Shown here: in pieces, positions 32,775 to 40,824 of the stretch
Layout of the letters: the number at the start of each line of letters is the position of its first letter
Numbering within the stretch: position 1 is the stretch's first letter
Assembly (NCBI RefSeq): GCF_009760925.1
Contig: NZ_VRLV01000003.1
Location: 62,001-126,000 of the forward strand
Length of the DNA stretch: 64,000 nt
Direction of reading: 5' to 3'
Origin: Nonomuraea typhae
Lineage (GTDB): Bacteria > Actinomycetota > Actinomycetes > Streptosporangiales > Streptosporangiaceae
Program-made: the position numbers and the translations under genes
The notes under the pieces: generated by a model
Database searches by the model: none
Seen by the model: the letters and a program-made list of their open reading frames with translations, nothing else
Told to the model about the DNA's origin: nothing

Positions 32775-35700
32775 TGAGCGGACAGGCCCGGGTGCTCGTG
32801 GTGGGCGCCGGACCGGCCGGGCTGACGCTCGGGGCCGAGCTGGCGCGCTCCGGCGTCGCCTGCACGGTGGTGGACAAGAGGCAGAAGCCCTCCACGCGGT
32901 CGCGCGCGTTCGGGCTGCAGCCGGTGACGCTGGAACTGCTCGACGCGCGCGGCCTGTCCGAGCGGATGCTGGAGGAGGGCATCGCCTGGTCGGCCGCCCC
33001 CGTGGGCGACGGCGTGCGGTGGCTGCCCTTCGACGACCTGCGGACCCGCTTCCCGTACATGCTGATCATCCCGCAGACCGACACCGAGCGGGTCCTCACG
33101 GAATGGGCCCTGGACAGCGGCGTCACGCTGCGCCGCGGCGTCACGCTGGAACGGCTCACCGACACCGGCGACGAGGTCCTGGCCGGGCTGCGCGCCGACG
33201 GCGCGGAGGCCGAGGAGGAGACCCGGTGGGACTACGTGGTCGGCTGCGACGGCGTCCGCAGCGCCGTCAGGACCCTGGCCGGCATCGGCTTCCACGGCCG
33301 CGACTACCCGAACTCCCTGGTCGTCGCCGACGTACGGCTGAGCCGCCCGCCCGCCGAGAAGGTGGTGGGGCTGTCGGTGCCCCGCGGCATGATCGCGCTC
33401 TTCCCGTTCCCCGACGGCACCTACCGGGTGGTCGTCGAGGACAACCTGCGCATGTCGGTCCCTGTGGAGGAGCCGGTCAGCCAGGCGGAGCTGCTCGACA
33501 GCATGCACGCGGTGCTCGGCGGCGACTACGGCCTGTCCGAGATCATCTGGGCGTCGCGCTACCGCAGCCAGCAACGCCAGGCCGACACCTACCGCAGGGG
33601 CAGGGTGCTGCTGGCCGGCGACGCGGGGCACACGCACATCCCCTCCGGCGGGCAGGGCCTGCAGCTCGGCATCGCCGACGCGGTCAACCTCGGCTGGAAG
33701 CTGGCCGCGGTGGCGGCGGGACGGGCGGGGGACGCGCTGCTCGACACCTACCAGGAGGAGCGCTGGCCGCTGGCCGCCGGCATTCTGCGCAAGACCGACC
33801 TGCTGTTCCGCTTCAACACCGCCTCCTCCCCGCCCGCCAGGACGCTGCGCTGGATCGGGGTCAAGGCGGCCACGCTGCCCTTCGTCCGCTCGCAGGTGGT
33901 GCGTGAGCTGTCCGGCCTGGACGTCGTCTATCCGTCCATGCGGCGGCGCGGCGACCACGCGCTGGTCGGCAGGCGCTACCCCGACACCCACGTCACCGGG
34001 ACGACGACCGGGGAGGCTGTGCGGATGGCCGAAATGCTCAGGGCCGGTCGCGCGGTGCTGATCGACGGCGGCGGCCCGGCGGTCCGGGCCGCCGCGCCGG
34101 ACTGGGCGGACCGGGTGGAGGTGTGCGTCCCCTGCGGGCCGCAGCCGCTGCCCCCGGGCGCCTCGGCGCTGATCCGCCCCGACGGCTTCACCTGCTGGAT
34201 CGGCCGCGACCCCGGCGGGCTCACCGCTGCCCTGCGCCGCTGGTGCGGCTCCTCCGCCGCGCAGCCGGAAAGGGCGCTGGTGGACCGCAGAGTTCTCCTG
34301 AGCCTGGGCGCGGGCACGGCCGCGGCGATGATCGGCCACGGCACCGCGCCCGCCGTCGCGCGCGGCCACGACTCGGCGGGCCTGCCGGCCCGGGGCCATG
34401 ACCCGGCCGGCCCGCGGGCCGGGGGCCGCGACTGGGCCGGCCTGCGGGCCCGGCTGCGCGGCACGCTGGTGCTGCCCTCGGACGCCGGTTACGACCGGGC
34501 CAGGGTACTCGCGCTGGCCCAGTACGACGTGATCAGGCCGGCGGCGATCGCCTACTGCGCCTCCCCCGACGACGTGCGGGCGTGCGTGGCGTTCGCCCGG
34601 GAGCACGGGGTCGCGACCGCGGTGCGCAGCGGCGGGCACAACTACGCCGGCTGGTCCACCGGGCGCGGCCTGGTCGTGGACGTCTCCCGGCTCGACCACG
34701 TCCGGCCCTCCGCCGCGGCGGTGCGGCTGGGGCCGGGCGCGCAGTCGGTGGACGTCGCGGCGAGGCTGGCTCCTCACGACCTGCAGGTGGTCACCGGCCT
34801 CTGTCCCACGGTGTGCCCCGGCGGCTATCTGCTGGGCGGCGGCATCGGCTGGCAGACCCGCGCGTTCGGCCTGGGCAGCGACCGGCTCGTGTCCGCCGAG
34901 ATCGTCCTGGCCGACGGCCGCCTGCTGCGGTGCTCGGCCGAGCGCGAGCCGGAGCTGTTCTGGGCCATGCGAGGCGGCGGCGGGGGCAACTTCGGCATCG
35001 TCACCGACTTCGAGGTCCTGCCGACCCGGGTCCCGCGCATGGCCGGCTTCGCGCTGACCTGGCCGTGGGAGCGGGCCGCTACGGTGCTGGACGCCTGGCA
35101 GGAGTGGATCGCCGCGGGCCCGCCCGAGCTGGCCTCCTCCGCGGGCGTGCTGCTGTCCGACGCGCGGCCGGGGGCCGTTCCCTCGGTGCTCGTGCAGGGC
35201 GCCCGCCTGACCGGCCGGGCCGGGCTCGACGCCGAGCTCGCCGCGCTGTTCGCGGAGATCGGCACCCCGCCCCTCACCCGCGAGGTCACGGACCTGCCCT
35301 ACGCCCAGGCGATGATGCGCTGGTACGGCTGCGCGGACAAGAGCGCCGAGCAGTGCCACCGGATCGGCTTCAACCCCCATGCCCAGCTCCCCCGCCAGCA
35401 GTTCGTGATCGACCGCAGCCGGATGTTCGACGCGCCGCTGCGCGGGGCCGGGCTGACCGGCGCGCTCGCCGCCTTCGAGGCCGGGCGCCGCGCCGGGCAG
35501 TTCCGCTACCTCGGCTTCTTCGCCCTCGGCGGGGCGGCGAACCGGGTTCCCGCCGGCGCGACGGCCTACGTGCACCGGAGCGCGCTGTTCTTCACCGGGT
35601 ACACCGTCGCCCTGAACGTCCCCGTCCCGGACGAGGAGGAACGGGCCGCGGCCGTCGCCTGGGTGGATCGCGGCTTCGCCGCCGTCGATCCGCACTCCTC

Positions 35701-35848
35701 CGGCGGGTCCTACGTCAACTTCCCCGACCCGTCGCTGAAGCACGGGCAGCGGGCCTACTACGGGGCGAACTACGAGCGGCTGCGGCAGGTCAAGCGGCGC
35801 TACGACCCGCATGGATTCTTCAGCTTCGCCCAGAGCGTCGAGAGGTGA
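32774..35848 (+). CDS. In-frame fusion: flavin monooxygenase + BBE-type FAD oxidase with internal Tat signal
   Basis: A 1,024-residue open frame. Residues 1-500 form a class A aromatic FAD monooxygenase (TfdB/PheA type): VVGAGPAGLTLG, VVGCDGVRSAVR and LLAGDAGHTHIPSGGQGL, ending in the thioredoxin-like tail (LTAALRRWCG). Residues 503 onward form a complete BBE-type oxidase: a Tat-like signal (DRRVLLSLGAGTAAAM), a repeat linker, RSGGHNYAGWSTG (8-alpha-His flavin site), GLCPTVCPGG (6-S-Cys site) and the C-terminal YDPHGFFSF. A GTG at 34280 with GGAAAGG at proper spacing could start the oxidase on its own. Loss of the stop between two genes would explain this. Saframycin-type pathways use both enzyme classes separately. 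Confidence 0.85.
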   Translation: MSGQARVLVVGAGPAGLTLGAELARSGVACTVVDKRQKPSTRSRAFGLQPVTLELLDARGLSERMLEEGIAWSAAPVGDGVRWLPFDDLRTRFPYMLIIPQTDTERVLTEWALDSGVTLRRGVTLERLTDTGDEVLAGLRADGAEAEEETRWDYVVGCDGVRSAVRTLAGIGFHGRDYPNSLVVADVRLSRPPAEKVVGLSVPRGMIALFPFPDGTYRVVVEDNLRMSVPVEEPVSQAELLDSMHAVLGGDYGLSEIIWASRYRSQQRQADTYRRGRVLLAGDAGHTHIPSGGQGLQLGIADAVNLGWKLAAVAAGRAGDALLDTYQEERWPLAAGILRKTDLLFRFNTASSPPARTLRWIGVKAATLPFVRSQVVRELSGLDVVYPSMRRRGDHALVGRRYPDTHVTGTTTGEAVRMAEMLRAGRAVLIDGGGPAVRAAAPDWADRVEVCVPCGPQPLPPGASALIRPDGFTCWIGRDPGGLTAALRRWCGSSAAQPERALVDRRVLLSLGAGTAAAMIGHGTAPAVARGHDSAGLPARGHDPAGPRAGGRDWAGLRARLRGTLVLPSDAGYDRARVLALAQYDVIRPAAIAYCASPDDVRACVAFAREHGVATAVRSGGHNYAGWSTGRGLVVDVSRLDHVRPSAAAVRLGPGAQSVDVAARLAPHDLQVVTGLCPTVCPGGYLLGGGIGWQTRAFGLGSDRLVSAEIVLADGRLLRCSAEREPELFWAMRGGGGGNFGIVTDFEVLPTRVPRMAGFALTWPWERAATVLDAWQEWIAAGPPELASSAGVLLSDARPGAVPSVLVQGARLTGRAGLDAELAALFAEIGTPPLTREVTDLPYAQAMMRWYGCADKSAEQCHRIGFNPHAQLPRQQFVIDRSRMFDAPLRGAGLTGALAAFEAGRRAGQFRYLGFFALGGAANRVPAGATAYVHRSALFFTGYTVALNVPVPDEEERAAAVAWVDRGFAAVDPHSSGGSYVNFPDPSLKHGQRAYYGANYERLRQVKRRYDPHGFFSFAQSVER
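34361..34450 (+). repeat. Three-copy 10-residue repeat in the fusion linker
   Basis: Three 30-base units encode RGHDSAGLPA, RGHDPAGPRA and GGRDWAGLRA (residues 530-559 of the fusion), directly after the Tat-like segment and before the FAD-binding domain of the oxidase. The units share the pattern (R/G)G(H/R)DxAGxxA, indicating duplication of a short linker. Confidence 0.75.
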
Positions 35849-35866
35849 GACCGGCCGGGGCGGCGG

Positions 35867-36343
35867 TCAGTCCCGGCCGCCCGCCTCGGCCGCCAGGCGT
35901 TCGAACGCGGCCCAGTCGATCTCCGGCGGCGTCAGCCCGTAGTCGCGCAGGTAACCCTCGGCGTTGCGCTCGAACCTGGCGAACATGCGGTTCCAGTCCG
36001 TCGTGCCGACACCGGAGGTCGTCGGCGGCGCGGTCACCTCGAAGACGGGCGAGGCGCCGGGCACCAGCCGGCCGCGCAGCAGGATCGAGCGCAGCCCTTC
36101 GAGCGCCTCGTCGTGAACGTGCCACAGCAGCGACGCGGGCACGGCCTCACCCGGCGGCAGGGGCAGCGCATCGGGCAGCTTCAGCGCCCAGGTGCCGTCG
36201 GCGTCCGGCGCGGCGGCCACCGGGACGCTGAACGGATGCCCTCCGGCGTCGGCGAAGGACAGCAGGGGCGCCGCCGTACCGAAGTCGTCCAGCGCGTCCA
36301 GGACGGGGCGCAGTTCCTCGGCGGACAGTCGGGCGTCGTTCAT
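35867..36343 (-). CDS. Unassigned cluster protein, possibly flavin/F420 split-barrel related
   Basis: A 158-residue acidic soluble protein with ATG at 36343, overlapping the stop of the upstream PPOX-like gene (ATGA). It has a Val/Ala/Pro-rich beta region (HPFSVPVAAAPDADGTWALK), then HVHDEALEGLRSILLRGRL and a C-terminal helical tail (WNRMFARFERNAEGYLRDYG). The layout weakly recalls PNPOx-like split barrels and the coupling to one suggests a heterodimer, but I cannot name the family. It is convergent with the fusion gene (18 bases between stops). Confidence 0.5.
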   Translation of the reverse strand: MNDARLSAEELRPVLDALDDFGTAAPLLSFADAGGHPFSVPVAAAPDADGTWALKLPDALPLPPGEAVPASLLWHVHDEALEGLRSILLRGRLVPGASPVFEVTAPPTTSGVGTTDWNRMFARFERNAEGYLRDYGLTPPEIDWAAFERLAAEAGGRD

Positions 36344-36837
36344 ATGATCCGCTCCAGCTTCTGGTGTCCCGGTTCGCCGTGGATCGCCCAGATCCGGTCG
36401 GGGCGCACCACGACGCGCGCCCGCCAGTAGAACTTCGCCCGCAGGCCGACCCGGTCCTCGGGGTCGAAGAGCGCGGCCCTGCTGCTCGGCTTCTTGCGGA
36501 ACAGCATGCGCCAGAAGTCCTCCAGGCCCGCGGCGGCGAAGACCTGGCCGGCGACCGTGGCGGTGCCCTGCACGAGTACGGCCGGCGGGTCCGCCAGCCC
36601 GCTTCCGGTGAAGTGGGTGAAGGACAGGGCGACCCGTCCGTCCCGCCGCAGCAGGTCCAGTTTCCTGCGTACCACGATGCCGCTGGCCAGCACGAACTCC
36701 CAGCGGTCGGGCCGCCAGAGGAACGTCATGGGCATGGTGACCGGTGGCCCGTCCTGGTCGCGGACGCTGAGCTCGCAGGCGAGCGTCCGGTCGAAGACCT
36801 GGGTGATGTGGTCGGGGAGCAATGTCGTCGAGGTCAT
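36340..36837 (-). CDS. PNPOx-like flavin/F420 split-barrel protein
   Basis: A 165-residue protein of the pyridoxamine-phosphate-oxidase-like fold: PVTMPMTFLWRPDRWEFVLA, VVRRKLDLLRRDGRVALSF (cofactor loop with K-x-x-L-x-R-D-x-R-V-x-x-S) and AVLVQGTATV, then KFYWRARVVVRPDRIWAIHG. Actinomycete members reduce small molecules with F420H2 or FMNH2. It is translationally coupled with the downstream 158-residue protein and is divergent from the BBE oxidase gene. In the cluster it could reduce an imine or enone intermediate. ATG at 36837 is chosen over an upstream frame with no family similarity. Confidence 0.72.
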   Translation of the reverse strand: MTSTTLLPDHITQVFDRTLACELSVRDQDGPPVTMPMTFLWRPDRWEFVLASGIVVRRKLDLLRRDGRVALSFTHFTGSGLADPPAVLVQGTATVAGQVFAAAGLEDFWRMLFRKKPSSRAALFDPEDRVGLRAKFYWRARVVVRPDRIWAIHGEPGHQKLERII

Positions 36838-37011
36838 TCCGCTGATCCCGTTCGTCTTTCTCGCACGTCCCGGCCTCCTCACCGTACGCCGCGCCCGCCC
36901 GCCTCAGGCCACTCTCTTTCCGGTCTCTGTCGCCGCCCCGCCGGGGGCGGGTGTTCCTGCGGAATGCTGGACCGCGCAGGCGTGCAGTCACCGCAGCGAG
37001 GAAGGGCGCAC

Positions 37012-38556
37012 ATGATCAGTCGGCGATCGTTTCTTCAGGCAGGCGCCGCCGTGGCGCTGGGCGGCGCCGGGATGGGCACGGCGGGAGACGGCCTGGTGCG
37101 GGCGGCGCCCGCGACGGCCGCGCGGTCCCGGTCCGGCACGTGGGACCGGCTGCGGCAGGCGCTCCACGGTGACCTGGTCCGGCCCGGGGACAAGAACTAC
37201 GACCTGGCGCGGCAGCTCGCCCTGGCCTCCTTCGACCGGATCAGGCCCCAGGGCGTGGCCTACTGCGCGGACGCCCGCGACGTCCAGACCTGCCTGCGCT
37301 TCGTCCAGGACAACAGCCTGCCGCTCGCCGTCAGGAGCGGCGGCCACAACTTCGGCGGGTGGTCGACCGGCGAGGGGCTGGTCCTGGACGTCTCCCGCCT
37401 CAACCACGTGCGGGCCGGCCGCGGCACGGTCACGCTGGGCACCGGCGCCCAGGCCATCGACACGCTGGCCGCGCTGGAGCGGCGCAACGTGCAGGTGGCC
37501 GCCGGGATCTGCCCGACCGTCTGCCCCGGCGGCTTCATTCAGGGCGGCGGCGTCGGCTGGCACACGCGCAAGTTCGGCATGGCCTGCGACCTGCTGGTCT
37601 CCGCCCAGGTGGTGCTGGCGGACGGCCGCGTGGTGCGCTGCTCGGCCGAGAGCGAGCCCGACCTGTTCTGGGCGCTGCGCGGCGGGACGGGCGGCAACTT
37701 CGGCGTCGTCACCGAGTTCGAGGTCCGGCACATCCCCATGCCCCGGCTCACGAACTACAACGTCGCCTGGACCTGGGACGACGCAATCAAGGTCATCCCG
37801 GCGTACCAGCAGTGGATCATCGACGGGCCCGACGACCTGGGCGCGAACATGACCGTCCAGCTCAACGACGCCGCGCCGGGCAAAGTGCCACTGGTCTACG
37901 TCTGGGGCGCCTGGCTGGGCGAGCCCGGGGAGCTGAAGCGGCACCTCGACGCGCTCGTGGCCGCCGTCGGCCGCCGTCCCACCGGGCGCACCGCCGAGAC
38001 GCTCCCGTACGGCAAGGCGATGCGGCAGGTCTGGGACTGCGCCGACAAGACCGACGAGCAGTGCCATCGGGTGGGCTACAACCCCGAGGCGGTGCTGCCG
38101 AGGTTCGGCTACGGCGTGGATCGCGGCCGGCTGACGGACCGGGCGATGCCCGAGCCCGCGGTGGCCGAGGCGCTGGCGGTGTTCGACTCCGACCGGCGCC
38201 CCGGGCAGTACCGCTATCTGACCTTCTTCGCCTTCGGCGGGCGCGCCAACCGGGTGCCGCGGACCGCGACCGCCTACGTGCACCGCACCTCGCAGTACTA
38301 CATCGGCTTCACCGCGGGCCTGCCCGGCGGATCGCCCGGCGAGGAGGACCGGCTGGCCGCCGAGGACTGGGGGGCGCGCGGCTTCGCGCTGGCCGACCGC
38401 AACTCCAACGGCGAGACGTTCCAGAACTTCCCCGACCCCCGCATCTCCGACTGGCGCGCGGCCTACTACGCGGAGAACTATCCGCGCCTGGTGGAGGTCA
38501 AGCGCCGCTACGACCCGCACGGGTTGTTCCGCTACGCCCAGGCCATCGGCCGGTGA
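37012..38556 (+). CDS. Secreted BBE-type FAD-linked oxidase (SfmCy2-like candidate)
   Basis: A 514-residue oxidase of the berberine-bridge-enzyme family. The N-terminus is a clear Tat signal: SRRSFLQ followed by AGAAVALGGAGMG and Ala-rich cleavage region near residue 40. Bicovalent FAD is expected: His in RSGGHNFGGWSTG and Cys in GICPTVCPGGF. The C-terminal YDPHGLFRYAQ is the BBE tail. In saframycin A maturation the secreted BBE-type oxidase SfmCy2 oxidatively deaminates the N-terminal amine after leader removal; this protein has the right class, export signal and neighbours for that. It is close to the oxidase half of the fusion gene, so the two probably arose by duplication. ATG follows GAGGAAGG. 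Confidence 0.85.
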   Translation: MISRRSFLQAGAAVALGGAGMGTAGDGLVRAAPATAARSRSGTWDRLRQALHGDLVRPGDKNYDLARQLALASFDRIRPQGVAYCADARDVQTCLRFVQDNSLPLAVRSGGHNFGGWSTGEGLVLDVSRLNHVRAGRGTVTLGTGAQAIDTLAALERRNVQVAAGICPTVCPGGFIQGGGVGWHTRKFGMACDLLVSAQVVLADGRVVRCSAESEPDLFWALRGGTGGNFGVVTEFEVRHIPMPRLTNYNVAWTWDDAIKVIPAYQQWIIDGPDDLGANMTVQLNDAAPGKVPLVYVWGAWLGEPGELKRHLDALVAAVGRRPTGRTAETLPYGKAMRQVWDCADKTDEQCHRVGYNPEAVLPRFGYGVDRGRLTDRAMPEPAVAEALAVFDSDRRPGQYRYLTFFAFGGRANRVPRTATAYVHRTSQYYIGFTAGLPGGSPGEEDRLAAEDWGARGFALADRNSNGETFQNFPDPRISDWRAAYYAENYPRLVEVKRRYDPHGLFRYAQAIGR

Positions 38557-38603
38557 TTGTGCCGCGAACGGGGCAGGGGAACGACGACGAGAGGAGTGCG
38601 ACC

Positions 38604-39512
38604 GTGGCGGACAAGCCGTTGGCGGGGACCGTGGCCGTGGTGGCGGGCGGGACCCGGGGATGTGGGCGTGGGATCGCCGTCGAGCTGGGTGCGGCGGGCG
38701 CCACGGTCTACGTGACCGGCCGCAGCACCAGGGGACGGCGCTCGGAGATGGGCCGGCCGGAGACGATCGAGGAGACCGCCGGCCTGGTCGACGCGGCGGG
38801 CGGCCGTGGCGTGCCCGTGGCCGTCGACCATCTGCGGCCGGAGGAGGTGGCCGCGCTGGCCGAGCGGGTGCGTGCGGAGGCCGGGCGGCTCGACGTGCTG
38901 GTCAACGACATCTGGGGCGCCGACCGGTTCGCCCGGTTCGGGGTCCCGTTCTGGGAACGCCCGCTGGATACCGGCCTGCGGACGCTCGACCTGGGCGTGC
39001 GCACCCATCTGATCACGAGCTGGCACCTGGTCCCGCTGCTGGCCGAACGCGGGGCCGGGCTCGTGGTCGAGGTGACCGACGCGGCCGAGCAGGGCTACCG
39101 CGACGACGTCTACTATGACCTGGCCAAGTACTCCGTCGTGCGGCACGCGACCGGCCAGGCGGCCGAGCTGCGCCCGTTCGGGGTCGCGGCGGTGGCGGTC
39201 ACCCCTGGCTTCCTGCGCTCGGAGGCGATGCTCGACCACTTCGGCGTGAGCGAGCAGGACTGGCGCTCGGGCATCGCCCAAGACCGCTACTTCGCCGCCT
39301 CCGAGACGCCCCGCTATCTCGGCCGCGGGGTCGCCGCCCTCGCGGCCGACCCCGCGGTGCTGGACAAGAGCGGCAAGCTGATGGCGAGCTGGGAACTGGC
39401 CGAGGAGTACGGCTTCGCCGACGTGGACGGCCGCCGCCCCTGCTGGCCGCGCGACCTGGCCGCGATCCAGTCGTCGGAGAGGACGCCGGCCGAGGTCGCG
39501 GGCGGCGGCTGA
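38604..39512 (+). CDS. Short-chain dehydrogenase/reductase
   Basis: A 302-residue classical-type SDR with GTG start and GAGGAGTG upstream. VVAGGTRGCGRGIA is the glycine-rich cofactor motif (with GG in place of TG), VLVNDIWG is the NNAG-like strand with NDIWG, and the active site Y-D-L-A-K gives YxxxK with VVEVTD carrying the Ser-equivalent position as Thr. The NDIWG variant occurs in a subgroup of uncharacterised SDRs acting on polar substrates. It is co-directional with the BBE oxidase, 47 bases downstream, and could reduce a carbonyl on the core. Its stop codon is the first base triplet of a tandem repeat. Confidence 0.85.
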   Translation: MADKPLAGTVAVVAGGTRGCGRGIAVELGAAGATVYVTGRSTRGRRSEMGRPETIEETAGLVDAAGGRGVPVAVDHLRPEEVAALAERVRAEAGRLDVLVNDIWGADRFARFGVPFWERPLDTGLRTLDLGVRTHLITSWHLVPLLAERGAGLVVEVTDAAEQGYRDDVYYDLAKYSVVRHATGQAAELRPFGVAAVAVTPGFLRSEAMLDHFGVSEQDWRSGIAQDRYFAASETPRYLGRGVAALAADPAVLDKSGKLMASWELAEEYGFADVDGRRPCWPRDLAAIQSSERTPAEVAGGG

Positions 39513-39620
39513 CCGTTCACCGCGGCTGACCGCTCACCTGTCTGACCGTTCACCGCGGCTGACCGCTCACCTGTCTGACCGTTCACCGCGGCTGACCGCT
39601 CACCTGTCTGACCGTTCACC
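39510..39620. repeat. 33-base tandem repeat between convergent genes
   Basis: Three perfect copies of a 33-base unit (39510-39542, 39543-39575, 39576-39608) and a partial fourth (39609-39620). Each unit has two related halves, TGACCGTTCACC-GCGGC and TGACCGCTCACC-TGTC, so it is itself a diverged duplication. It spans the gap between the SDR stop and the P450 stop and includes both ends: the SDR stop TGA opens the first copy. Confidence 0.95.
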
Positions 39621-40824
39621 ACGTCGCCGGGATCGCGGCCGGGCACCGCATCACCCGGCCCGGCCGCCAGGCCAGGTCCTCGGGCGCCACGGCCAGCCGC
39701 AGCGCGGGCAGGCGGTCCAGCAGCCCGCGCAGGCCCAGCTCCATCTCGGCGCGGGCCAGCGGGGCGCCCACGCAGTAGTGCGGCCCGTGGGCGAAGCCCA
39801 GGTGCGGGTTGGGCTGGCGGCGCAGGTCGAGCGCGTCCGGGTCGGCGAACACCCGTTCGTCGCGGTTCGCCGCGTTGATCGAGGGGACGACGACGTCACC
39901 GGCCTCGATGACGGTGCCGGCGATCTTGACGTCGGCGGTCGCGACGAACGGGTTGCCGCCGTACGACAGCAGCTGCGTGTACCGCATCGTCTCCTCCACG
40001 GCGGAGGAGACGATCTCGGGGTTGTAGCGCAGCTCGATCAGGCGGCGCCGGTCGCTCAGCAGCAGCGCCAGCGTGTTGCCGAACTGGGCCGACGTCGTCT
40101 CGTACGCGGCGACCACGACCCCGAACGCCAGGGTCGCCACCTCCTGGTCGGACACCCGGCGCTCCTCGTCGTTGCGCCGCACGAGCGCGCCGAAGAAGGT
40201 GTCCGTGGGCTCGCGCCGCTCCCTGGCCATCAGCTCGGCGAAGTACTCCTGAACCGAGACGATGGCCCCGGCCGTCTCCTCCGGGCTCGGCGGGTCGGTC
40301 GAGGTGACGACCGCGAAGAACGGGGCGAACCTGTCCTGCTCGGCGTACGGCACGCCGACGAACTCGCACACGCCCCGCCCGGCCAGCGGTACGGCCAGGC
40401 CGGCCTGCAGATCGGTGGCCGGTTCCGCGCGGTCGAGCCCGTCGAGCAGGTCGCCGACGATCCGGACCACGTTCTCGCGGAACGCCGCGACCCGCCGGTA
40501 GGTGAAGACGCCGTTCAGCAACTGGCGCAGCCTGGTGTGCTCGGGCGGGTCCAGGTAGCCCATCCCCTCCGCCACCGGGTGCTCGAAGAAGCGCGGCGTG
40601 CCGGGGCGGATCGACGCGGCCCGGCTGAAGACCGGGTCGGACAGCACGAACCGGACGTCGGAGTGCCGGACGACCAGCCATGCGGCGCCGCCGTACGGCA
40701 GCGTCACCCGGCTCACCGGCTCCTCGCGCCGCAGGCGGGCGTACTCGCCGGGCGGGCTGAGCGCCGTGCCGCCGGGGAAGGGGTAGCGGGGCGGCCCGCC
40801 GTACCTCGTGTGGTCTTCGTTCAT
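39616..40824 (-). CDS. Cytochrome P450
   Basis: A 402-residue bacterial class I P450 of normal size. Heme loop LGFAHGPHYCVGAPLAR, K-helix EETMR (ExxR), and I-helix VVAAYETTSAQF with the normal acid-Thr-Thr. It needs ferredoxin and reductase encoded elsewhere. Its ATG overlaps the stop of the upstream methyltransferase gene, making it the last gene of the eight-gene NRPS operon. Such actinomycete P450s tailor aromatic or amide products; in a tetrahydroisoquinoline pathway it could hydroxylate a ring to set up quinone formation. Confidence 0.9.
   Translation of the reverse strand: MNEDHTRYGGPPRYPFPGGTALSPPGEYARLRREEPVSRVTLPYGGAAWLVVRHSDVRFVLSDPVFSRAASIRPGTPRFFEHPVAEGMGYLDPPEHTRLRQLLNGVFTYRRVAAFRENVVRIVGDLLDGLDRAEPATDLQAGLAVPLAGRGVCEFVGVPYAEQDRFAPFFAVVTSTDPPSPEETAGAIVSVQEYFAELMARERREPTDTFFGALVRRNDEERRVSDQEVATLAFGVVVAAYETTSAQFGNTLALLLSDRRRLIELRYNPEIVSSAVEETMRYTQLLSYGGNPFVATADVKIAGTVIEAGDVVVPSINAANRDERVFADPDALDLRRQPNPHLGFAHGPHYCVGAPLARAEMELGLRGLLDRLPALRLAVAPEDLAWRPGRVMRCPAAIPATW

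Noticed and set aside
32417..35812. Minus-strand frame of about 1,131 codons opposite the flavoenzyme fusion
   Set aside because: Antisense shadow of a gene with clear FAD-binding motifs on the plus strand.
39510..39620. CRISPR array
   Set aside because: Units are contiguous, with no variable spacers between repeats and no cas genes nearby.
39314..39646. A minus-strand frame with VNGQTGERSAA repeats as a possible repeat protein
   Set aside because: It is the translation of the 33-base tandem repeat plus antisense of the SDR end, with no start site context. The repeat is better treated as DNA.
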